This document shows, one piece after another, positions 48,388 to 55,370 of a stretch of 64,000 nt of DNA. The stretch comes from Schaalia canis (GTDB lineage Bacteria; Actinomycetota; Actinomycetes; Actinomycetales; Actinomycetaceae): assembly GCF_003858455.1 (NCBI RefSeq), contig NZ_RQZF01000007.1, positions 1 through 64,000 of the forward strand, written 5' to 3'. Made by a program: the position numbers and the translations under genes. Each line of letters opens with the position of its first letter. Positions within the stretch are counted from its first letter, which is position 1. The notes beneath the pieces were generated by a model. The model was not told the origin of the DNA. It searched no databases and saw only the letters and a program-made list of their open reading frames with translations.

Positions 48388-49209
48388 TCAGTGTCCGCCC
48401 TCAATCAACTCAATGAGCTCGCCGATGCCGGTGTGAATACCGAAGGGGCGGAAGGGGAAGTTCTCCACCTGCTCAATTGTGGTTGAGCCTGAGAGCACCA
48501 GGTGCGTGCGCAGGCCAGCTTCAACACCGGCTTGAATGTCGGTGTCCATGCGGTCGCCAACCATGGCGGCATGCTCGGAGTGGGCGCCGATCTTATTGAG
48601 GCCAGCGCGGATCATGACGGGATTGGGCTTGCCGACGAAGTAGGGTGAGCGGCCTGTAGCTGCTTGGATCATGGCGGCGATTGCGCCGGTGGCAGGCAGG
48701 GTGCCTTCGTCGGAGGGGCCGGTTACGTCGGGGTTGGTCGCAATGAACTTGGCACCTTTTTCGATCAGGCGAATAGCGCGGGTGATGGCGTTGAAGTCAT
48801 AGGAGCGGGTTTCGCCCAGCACCACATATTCAGGGTCCTGGTCGGTCATGATGTAGCCCGCCGCGTGTAGGGCGGTGGTGAGGCCAGCCTCACCAATGGC
48901 AAAGGCTGTGGATCGCGGGGACTGCTGGTGCAAGAAGGCGGCGGTGGCGTTTGCGGAGGTCCAGATGCGTTCTTCGGGGACGTGCAGGCCGGAGCGCTCC
49001 AGGCGTGCGGAAAGGTCGCGGTTGGTGAAGATGGAGTTGTTGGTCAGGACGAGGAAGGGAATGCCGCGCTGTTCAAGGGCGTCGAGGAATTGTTGTGCGC
49101 CGGGGAGGGCTCGGTTTTCCTTGACGAGGACGCCGTCCATGTCGGAGAGCCAGGCGGAAACGGGAGGGAGGTCGTCGAGAGGCGTGGGGGCAGCATCAAT
49201 TGTCGTCAT
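48388..49209 (-). CDS. HAD-superfamily IIA phosphatase (NagD-like)
   Basis: A 273-aa phosphatase. Motif I is LSDMDGVLV with the nucleophile Asp, motif II VLTNNS, motif III KPNPVMI and motif IV MVGDRMDTDIQAG. The C2 cap between motifs II and III fits subfamily IIA, which acts on nucleotides or sugar phosphates. It lies upstream of pyrE on the same strand with 133 nt between; its own TACATT box lies 6 nt before the ATG. Confidence 0.9.
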   Translation of the reverse strand: MTTIDAAPTPLDDLPPVSAWLSDMDGVLVKENRALPGAQQFLDALEQRGIPFLVLTNNSIFTNRDLSARLERSGLHVPEERIWTSANATAAFLHQQSPRSTAFAIGEAGLTTALHAAGYIMTDQDPEYVVLGETRSYDFNAITRAIRLIEKGAKFIATNPDVTGPSDEGTLPATGAIAAMIQAATGRSPYFVGKPNPVMIRAGLNKIGAHSEHAAMVGDRMDTDIQAGVEAGLRTHLVLSGSTTIEQVENFPFRPFGIHTGIGELIELIEGGH

Positions 49210-49215
49210 ACCTCA

Positions 49216-49221
49216 AATGTA
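49216..49221 (-). promoter_or_regulatory. -10 box of a leaderless promoter
   Basis: TACATT on the minus strand, 6 nt before the ATG at 49209. Confidence 0.4.
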
Positions 49222-49296
49222 GCGCGCATCACTGTGAAAGTCGCCTTCCGGGGTGGTCTTGCCTGCGCCTGGGTGCCGATGTGCAGGGCGGGCGAT

Positions 49297-49302
49297 TACC
49301 CT
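49297..49302 (+). promoter_or_regulatory. -10 box of a leaderless promoter
   Basis: TACCCT ends 7 nt before the ATG at 49310. Confidence 0.45.
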
Positions 49303-49309
49303 AGAGCAA

Positions 49310-50149
49310 ATGAGCGCAGAACAAGAGGGAGCAAACGGCGTGGACCCCAAGGGAAATGTCGTAGACGGCGAGGCTGGCGGGCCTGTAGGTGCTGGCGAGG
49401 CCGGTGCCTCTGCTGAGAACACTGTTCCTGCTGCGTCTGGTACCTCTGCTGAGAGTGCCCCGCCGACCGACCTCGCCCCACCTGTAGAGCACACCTCGCC
49501 CGCCAACCTCGCCATCCCTGCCGACCTCGTCGAACCTGGCGAACAGGTGAGCGTTGGCGTTGGCCCCTGGCCGGGCGGGCGCGAGGCGTGGCCCAAGGGC
49601 GACCACTACGACCCCGAATTGCTTGAGCATGGGGATCGGCGCAATGTGGAGGACCAGTACCGCTACTGGACGGTGGAGGCTATTAGCGCCGATATTGCCG
49701 CCCGTACTCTTCCTTTTGAGGTGGCCATTGAGAACCTTGGCCATGATTTCAATATTGGCTCCATCGTGCGCACGGCTAATGCCTTGGGGGCGCGGCGCGT
49801 GCATATTGTGGGGCGGCGGCGGTGGAATCGTCGCGGGGCGATGGTCACTGACCGCTACATGCAGGTTGTCCACCACGAGGACGTTGCCGCATTTATTGCC
49901 GACTGCCGTGGGCGCGGTCTGGACGTGGTGGGGATTGATAATACGGAGGGCTCGCTGCCGATTGAGTCTGATGACCTGCGTGGTGAGGTGTGCGTGGTGT
50001 TCGGTGAGGAGTCGGCTGGGTTGAGCGAGCAGATGCGTGCGGAATGTTCGCGAGTGTTGCACATCACTCAGCGAGGTTCTACGCGTTCAATGAATGTGGG
50101 GCATGCGGCGGCGATTGCCATGTGGGCGTGGGTGAAAGCCAACGTGTAG
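49310..50149 (+). CDS. SpoU/TrmH-family RNA 2'-O-methyltransferase
   Basis: A 279-aa protein. About 90 N-terminal residues are low complexity (Glu/Ala/Pro-rich) and then the SPOUT knot domain follows: IENLGHDFNIGSIVRTANALGARRVHIVG (motif 1), VVFGEESAGLSEQM (motif 2) and ITQRGSTRSMNVGHAAAIAMW (motif 3). It methylates a ribose in tRNA or rRNA; the target is not readable. The start at 49310 (MSAEQEG) is supported by a leaderless-type TACCCT box. Confidence 0.88.
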   Translation: MSAEQEGANGVDPKGNVVDGEAGGPVGAGEAGASAENTVPAASGTSAESAPPTDLAPPVEHTSPANLAIPADLVEPGEQVSVGVGPWPGGREAWPKGDHYDPELLEHGDRRNVEDQYRYWTVEAISADIAARTLPFEVAIENLGHDFNIGSIVRTANALGARRVHIVGRRRWNRRGAMVTDRYMQVVHHEDVAAFIADCRGRGLDVVGIDNTEGSLPIESDDLRGEVCVVFGEESAGLSEQMRAECSRVLHITQRGSTRSMNVGHAAAIAMWAWVKANV

Positions 50150-50318
50150 ATGGGCGGTGCTGGGTGGGCGAGCGTGAGGAATGGCGCCGGGAAGCTGCGC
50201 AGCGGAGGTGCGAGGCAGCGCGGGGTGCGATGTGGAGCGAGGGTGCGACAGGCCTGTGCACATGTGTTCTCAGTTCGGGGCGGATGTGCGTTGCTGGTGG
50301 GCCGGGACTTCATTCCTG

Positions 50319-50346
50319 TTGCTCCCACGATAAATGTGGGACAATT
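50319..50346 (+). promoter_or_regulatory. putative promoter of fba with spacer palindrome
   Basis: TTGCTC (50319-50324) and ACAATT (50341-50346) are spaced 16 nt. The spacer contains CCCAC-N7-GTGGG (50324-50328/50336-50340), a possible operator. The assignment is weak but is the best promoter-like site before the aldolase. Confidence 0.4.
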
Positions 50347-50383
50347 TGATCTGTCAGTTGCTTAAGTCGATGAGGAGGCTCCT

Positions 50384-51409
50384 GTGCCTATCGCAACCCC
50401 TGAGGTCTACAACGAAATGCTCAACCGCGCTCGTGACGGTAAGTTCGCTTACCCCGCGATCAACGTGACCTCTTCCCAGACCCTGACCGCTGCAATCCGC
50501 GGCTTCGCTGAGGCAGAATCCGACGGTATCCTCCAGGTTTCCGTGGGTGGCGCTGAGTACTGGTCCGGCTCCACCGTTCGCGACCGTATCGCAGGCTCGC
50601 GCGCAATGGCCGCCTACGCCCGCGAGATCGCCGACGGCTACGGCATCACCGTTGCCCTGCACACCGACCACTGCTCGAAGGAAAACCTCCCCGGCTGGAC
50701 CGAAGCCCTCATGGAGCTCGAAGCTGAAGAGGTCAAGGCAGGCCGCCTGCCCTGGTTCCAGTCCCACATGTGGGATGGCTCCGCTATCTCCCTTGACGAG
50801 AACCTCGAAATCGCTAAGCGCCTGCTGGAGCTCGCTGTCCGCTCCAAGACCATCCTTGAGATCGAGGTTGGCGCTGTTGGCGGCGAAGAAGACGGCGTCG
50901 TTGGCGAAATCAACGAAAAGCTCTACACCACCACCGCTGACGGCATCAAGACCGTTGAGGCTCTGGGCCTGGGCGAAAACGGCCGCTACATCACCGCCCT
51001 GACCTTCGGTAACGTCCACGGCGCTTACAAGCCCGGCTTCGTCAAGCTCCGCCCCGAAATCCTGGGCACCATCCAGGACGAGGTTGCCGCACACTTCGGT
51101 ATCGACCACCGTCCCTTCGACCTGGTCATGCACGGCGGCTCCGGCTCCACCGACGAAGAAATCGCACTGGCAGTCGCCAACGGCGTCATCAAGATGAACG
51201 TCGACACCGACACCCAGTACGCCTACACCCGCCCCGTCGCTGACTGGATGCTCAAGAACTACGACGGCGTCCTCAAGATCGACGGCGAGGTCGGCAACAA
51301 GAAGACCTACGACCCCCGTGCATGGGGCAAGGTCGCTGAAGCAGGCATGGCTACCCGCGTTGTTGAGGCCTGCCAGCGCCTCGGCTCCGTCGGCACCAAG
51401 ATGGCCTGA
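50384..51409 (+). CDS. fba: class II fructose-bisphosphate aldolase
   Basis: A 341-aa Zn-dependent glycolytic enzyme. It cleaves fructose 1,6-bisphosphate to DHAP and glyceraldehyde 3-phosphate. Zn ligands are in HTDHCSKEN, then LEIEVGAVGGEEDG, FGNVHGAYKPG, LVMHGGSGS and KMNVDTDTQYA. GTG start with GAGGAGG 6 nt upstream. Codon use is strongly C-ending, as expected for a highly expressed gene. It ends at a classical terminator. Confidence 0.96.
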   Translation: MPIATPEVYNEMLNRARDGKFAYPAINVTSSQTLTAAIRGFAEAESDGILQVSVGGAEYWSGSTVRDRIAGSRAMAAYAREIADGYGITVALHTDHCSKENLPGWTEALMELEAEEVKAGRLPWFQSHMWDGSAISLDENLEIAKRLLELAVRSKTILEIEVGAVGGEEDGVVGEINEKLYTTTADGIKTVEALGLGENGRYITALTFGNVHGAYKPGFVKLRPEILGTIQDEVAAHFGIDHRPFDLVMHGGSGSTDEEIALAVANGVIKMNVDTDTQYAYTRPVADWMLKNYDGVLKIDGEVGNKKTYDPRAWGKVAEAGMATRVVEACQRLGSVGTKMA

Positions 51410-51430
51410 CGGTCAGCTATCTCACTGCGC

Positions 51431-51464
51431 GCGAACCCGCCAAGGAAAACCTTGGCGGGTTCGC
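51431..51464 (+). terminator. rho-independent terminator of fba
   Basis: Perfect 15-bp stem (51431-51445/51450-51464) with an AAAA loop, followed by CGTCTTTAT. Confidence 0.85.
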
Positions 51465-51514
51465 CGTCTTTATGGTGGGATTAGTACAGTGAAACATTGA
51501 TGGAAGGAACCGCG

Positions 51515-52837
51515 ATGTCGCAGGCTCAACTTCAGGACTGGACCCGCTGCCACGGCGTACTGCTCGGCCCCACCCTCGACCCCGAACTTGTCGCAGAAGT
51601 TCTGCGTGAACGCGGCGTCATGGCAGAACTCTCATGGTTCGACTACGCGCCCAACCCGCTGAGCCTCGTCGTCACAGAAAAAGACGGCCACGTCGGGATC
51701 CTCGCCAAAGACGGCAGCCACCTGAGCGAAGGCCCCACCCTGGACGAACTTGCCAGCGAATTGGCAAGCCTGCTGGATGCTGAAGTGCGTATCGGCACCG
51801 CCCTTGCCGACCACTTCCCCGCAGACGCTGAACCTGCTGAAGGCACGGACCTTTCCGGCGGCCCGCATGATTCTGACGCTGAGGCTGACAGTGCGCCCGA
51901 CTGCTGCGATGAGGACCACCAGCTTGACGACGTATTCCCCAACCCCACGCGCATCGTGGAACTGGCCCGGACGGTGGCCTCGTCAGTGCCCCTTCTTGCC
52001 GCTGTGGAGGGCATTGACGTTGCCGATCTTGAACTTACCGGCGGGTGGAGGGCGCTTCTGGCGAACCTGCCCGAAGGTGCTGCAGGGTGGGGCTTTGGCG
52101 ACCTGCCAACAGTCACCCTGGCAATCAACTCTCACGGCCTGAGCACACTGCTGGTCACTGACGACCACATCGAGCACATGTCCGCCTACGACTGGTCAGC
52201 AACCCGCGTTTTCGTGGGCGGCGGAACGCCCTACGGTACGGCGGAGCTGGATCCTGAACTGACCGACCTGGTGACCTCGCGTCAAGACCTGCTGCGTATC
52301 GCTGGCGCTGTTCCCGGCGCTGACGCGGACGCTTTCGTTGCCGCCGCACGCTCCTCGAAGAATGGCCAGGCATGGCGCGAGGCCGTTCGCGCCCTGGGCC
52401 TACCGGAATCTGTGGTGGGATTCCTGGCTGGCGAGGTTGCTCTGGACGAGGTTGAGGGCGCAACCTTCCACCGTTCGCGCGGCGTCCCGGCTGCTATTGG
52501 CCGCAGCGTTGACATGCTGCTGACCGACATGGAAGGCCCCACCCACCCCCTGTGGGACGCTTACGAGAGCTTCGCTGTGGACCGCCCGTGGGCGTTCCGC
52601 GCGGCTGTGGCTGCCGAGGCTGCCGTGGGCGCTGGCCTGCTGGGATTCTCCATCATTAAGCGCCCCCCGCGTTCAGGCTGGACAGTGCTGGCAGGCATTG
52701 TTGGTGGCCTGATGGTTGTTGACTCCATCGCCGAATTGTCCCTGGCCCGCTACTCGCGCCGCCGCGCCATCCAAGAGCGCGCGCGTTATGTTGGCGAGGT
52801 CGGCCCTGACGAGCTGGGCACTGACATCAAATACTGA
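51515..52837 (+). CDS. hypothetical protein with C-terminal membrane helices
   Basis: A 440-aa protein. ATG at 51515 is preferred for the GAAGGA 6 nt upstream. Residues 1-320 are soluble, acidic, with a Cys-Cys motif (SAPDCCDEDHQ) and no recognised domain. Two hydrophobic segments follow near 365-410 (AFRAAVAAEAAVGAGLLGFSI and TVLAGIVGGLMVVDSIAEL), then a basic tail. It precedes cas6 on the same strand by 97 nt but looks like a housekeeping-type actinobacterial protein. No function is recognised. Confidence 0.65.
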   Translation: MSQAQLQDWTRCHGVLLGPTLDPELVAEVLRERGVMAELSWFDYAPNPLSLVVTEKDGHVGILAKDGSHLSEGPTLDELASELASLLDAEVRIGTALADHFPADAEPAEGTDLSGGPHDSDAEADSAPDCCDEDHQLDDVFPNPTRIVELARTVASSVPLLAAVEGIDVADLELTGGWRALLANLPEGAAGWGFGDLPTVTLAINSHGLSTLLVTDDHIEHMSAYDWSATRVFVGGGTPYGTAELDPELTDLVTSRQDLLRIAGAVPGADADAFVAAARSSKNGQAWREAVRALGLPESVVGFLAGEVALDEVEGATFHRSRGVPAAIGRSVDMLLTDMEGPTHPLWDAYESFAVDRPWAFRAAVAAEAAVGAGLLGFSIIKRPPRSGWTVLAGIVGGLMVVDSIAELSLARYSRRRAIQERARYVGEVGPDELGTDIKY

Positions 52838-52934
52838 GTGCCACGCATCACCCTCAAAGCTGCGGCCCCCCTGGCGCGCGTGGACGTGCGCCAGGGGGTT
52901 TCGCTGGTCACCGTGTAAGACCTGGAGGATTCTC

Positions 52935-53744
52935 GTGCCTGCAACGATCTTTGTCCGCTTTGATGCGCCCGCACCCGTCCCTGCGACGCCTCGGCGCCTA
53001 CACGCCGCATTGGGGCGCATTTTTGATATTCCTGAGGGGATTGATCCTGAGCGGGCACGGACGATTGCCTCTCTGGCGCACCGGCCCACGCACGACAATG
53101 GTGGGCCGAAACCCTATTCCATCGGTGAGATGAGCCAGATTGGTGATGCCTTCGTGATGGAGATACGCCTTCTGGATGACAGGCTGATCTCAACTTTGGA
53201 TGCGTGGCTGGCCTGGGGTGGCGTGCTGCCAATCGGAGATGGCGGTCCAGATACTGTGCATTTGGCTGCTTTGGACGCGCAGATTACCTCGATGGTGTCC
53301 TGGGAGGAACTTGCTGCCACGCCTGTGGCAATGTCGTGGGATGTGGAGTTTTTGACGCCGATCGTTTTTTCTTCGCGCGGCTCGCATATCTATGGGGTGA
53401 CGCCGGCTGGCCTGGCAACGAGTTTGCAGCAGCGCTGGTGGAGTTACGATTCTGCGAGCGCACCGTCAAAGCCGAACCGCGATGAGATTGAGGCGCTTTT
53501 CGACTGGGAGAGTGAGCTTCAACCGGTGACACTGAGCCTGGCTAAGGGGCGCGGTGATAAACGAGGTCGCCTGGCCTCGCGCAGCATTGAAGCCTACGAG
53601 GGGCACATGTGGATTGATGCCCTGGAAGAAGGCGCCTACGCCCAGGAGTTCTCACAACTCATGGCGCTGAGCCGCTACACGAATGCCGGGTCCTACACGA
53701 GCTACGGACTGGGCGTGATGGTGGCGCGGGCTGTGGAGGAATAG
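52935..53744 (+). CDS. cas6: CRISPR RNA-processing endoribonuclease Cas6 (divergent)
   Basis: A 269-aa RAMP-fold protein. GTG start at 52935 with GGAGG 6 nt upstream. The N-terminal half reads ATIFVRFDAPAPVPATPRRLHAALGRIF and then KPYSIGEM (59-66), the usual Cas6 KPF-x-IS site. The second RAMP half begins near VEFLTPIVFSSRGSHIYGVTP and ends in the C-terminal Gly-rich loop SRYTNAGSYTSYGLGVMV. H23, H49 and H53 are candidate catalytic His. It would cut pre-crRNA for the Cas10 locus 4.3 kb downstream, with which it is convergent across the effector genes. The family call is by pattern. Confidence 0.78.
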   Translation: MPATIFVRFDAPAPVPATPRRLHAALGRIFDIPEGIDPERARTIASLAHRPTHDNGGPKPYSIGEMSQIGDAFVMEIRLLDDRLISTLDAWLAWGGVLPIGDGGPDTVHLAALDAQITSMVSWEELAATPVAMSWDVEFLTPIVFSSRGSHIYGVTPAGLATSLQQRWWSYDSASAPSKPNRDEIEALFDWESELQPVTLSLAKGRGDKRGRLASRSIEAYEGHMWIDALEEGAYAQEFSQLMALSRYTNAGSYTSYGLGVMVARAVEE

Positions 53745-53794
53745 GGGTCGCGACCAAATGCGCCAGAGCATAAGAGAGTCAGCCCTCTTCAGTC

Positions 53795-55336
53795 TCAGTG
53801 CGTCTCAGTGCCTGTCCGCGTCCATTTCGCCTTCAGCCACCGGGCCAGACGAAAAACAGCGATGGGAAGAATCAAGACCGAGGGAATAGCGACGCTCGCA
53901 AGAAGCAGACCCCCTGACGTGAGGGGCAGAAAATCGGGGAGCTTATCGCTGGCAAAAAGGTTCACCACGGCTGCCAGTGGAACACCAGCAATTGTCAGTA
54001 CTCCGAGGACCCAGTTCAAGGTGTGTGCTGAGTGCTGTCGGCGTTCTTCGATCATTGCACGCTTTTGATCAAGACGATGTTCTTCCCGCTCAATGAGCGT
54101 CTGCGTGCTGTCGCGTAGCCAGCGCGCTTGCTCGGTGAGATGCGAAATATCTGCCTCAAGATAGCCCACCGCTTGGAGGCGCCCGAGCAAGATATCCAGG
54201 TGATCGCGGGCGCTCACATCCCGACCCCAGGTGGAGGCAAGGAATGCCGCCGCCGCCGCATCCAGGCGAATCGCCTGATCGACAATCGCAGCGAGTTCAC
54301 CTCTATTTTCCAGGCCGACGCCCTCACGCGAAGTGGTGGATGACGCAAGCGTGTGAAGCGCAGTGTTCAGGGATTGCGCGAGTTCAGCGGCTTGGAGGGA
54401 GAAATACTTCAGCAGAAGGCGTGTTCGCAGAACCAGCACGCACACGTCATTGTGCGAGGTGAACATGTGAGTCATTGCTTGATGGGCATAGCCCTTGTCT
54501 TCCCGGGGAAGATAGGCAACGGCAAACTCAGCAACGGAGATAGCCCAGCTTTGCGAGAGGACTTCTAGTTGGGCGTCGGCCTCGTCAATCTTCTGTTCGT
54601 CGAAGGCAACCCCATCACGTCCAGGTAGTTGCGTCCACTGCCACCCCAGGGCGGCGAGGGCGGAGCGCTGCTGTGAAGGTGACGCGCATGCGTGCGCAAC
54701 GATCTGCGGTGGAATCCAAAGGCTCAGGAATGGTGGAGGAGGGAAAGGTGGGCGTTCGTGTGGCTCCTCTGGATCCTTTTCATGGCCAGGAAAGTAGAGC
54801 GTGTTTGCTGCGAGGGTGCCTTCCGCGGCAAAGAGCGCCCGGACCCGCTTCACCAGCTCGAAAACGTGGTGACGGTGCCGAAGAGCGCGGGAGACATGGC
54901 TCTGGTCGGGGGTGAGCACATGTGCGTGGATTGACAGCAGCGCGCGAAAACCCCCACCGGGGGTGGTGCGAACGTGGAGGAGATCGAAAGCGTCCACCTG
55001 CAGAACGTGTGTTTCCTCCACAAGGAAGATCTGCGGGGCGGGAAGGAGAAGGTGCTGGCGGATGCTGTCGTCGACTACGAGTTTTCCATACTCTGGATTC
55101 AAAACCGCGCTGTGCTGGGCATTGTCGGAAACGAACGTCTTCCCCGTCTGTTGGTCGAATGAGCGCATGCGCAGGGGCCCGGACTGCCAGCGTTGAGCGT
55201 CATGGTTCACTGTGTCCGAGCTGGCTGCGAGAACGTGGTCCCAGGGCTGCGTGCAGCCAAGCTCAATAGTGATAATCGCGCGCATGCGCGTGAGATCGCG
55301 GATATCAAGTGCCGGATAATCGTCCGAGTTCGTCAT
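53795..55336 (-). CDS. CorA-like membrane protein, putative type III CRISPR effector
   Basis: A 513-aa protein. About 430 N-terminal residues are soluble, with a long helical, charged stretch leading in (TEQARWLRDSTQTLIEREEHRLDQ and IEERRQHSAHT, read in pieces). Two C-terminal membrane helices follow (about 433-455 TLNWVLGVLTIAGVPLAAVV, and about 466-490 SGGLLLASVAIPSVLILPIA). This is the CorA layout, but the GMN selectivity motif after helix 1 is absent (VVNLFASD). CorA-like proteins are known ancillary effectors of type III CRISPR systems, in Bacteroides fragilis gated by SAM-AMP. Here it lies 34 nt after the Csm6-like gene, in the same direction. The effector role is inferred from context. 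No strong RBS is seen. Confidence 0.68.
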   Translation of the reverse strand: MTNSDDYPALDIRDLTRMRAIITIELGCTQPWDHVLAASSDTVNHDAQRWQSGPLRMRSFDQQTGKTFVSDNAQHSAVLNPEYGKLVVDDSIRQHLLLPAPQIFLVEETHVLQVDAFDLLHVRTTPGGGFRALLSIHAHVLTPDQSHVSRALRHRHHVFELVKRVRALFAAEGTLAANTLYFPGHEKDPEEPHERPPFPPPPFLSLWIPPQIVAHACASPSQQRSALAALGWQWTQLPGRDGVAFDEQKIDEADAQLEVLSQSWAISVAEFAVAYLPREDKGYAHQAMTHMFTSHNDVCVLVLRTRLLLKYFSLQAAELAQSLNTALHTLASSTTSREGVGLENRGELAAIVDQAIRLDAAAAAFLASTWGRDVSARDHLDILLGRLQAVGYLEADISHLTEQARWLRDSTQTLIEREEHRLDQKRAMIEERRQHSAHTLNWVLGVLTIAGVPLAAVVNLFASDKLPDFLPLTSGGLLLASVAIPSVLILPIAVFRLARWLKAKWTRTGTETH

Positions 55337-55370
55337 GGTGGTGCAATCTGGAGGGGTGCATGTGGAGTCG

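Noticed and set aside
53795-55336. CorA-like gene as a true Mg/Co transporter
   Set aside because: The GMN motif is missing, the N-terminal part is not the usual CorA domain, and the context is CRISPR.
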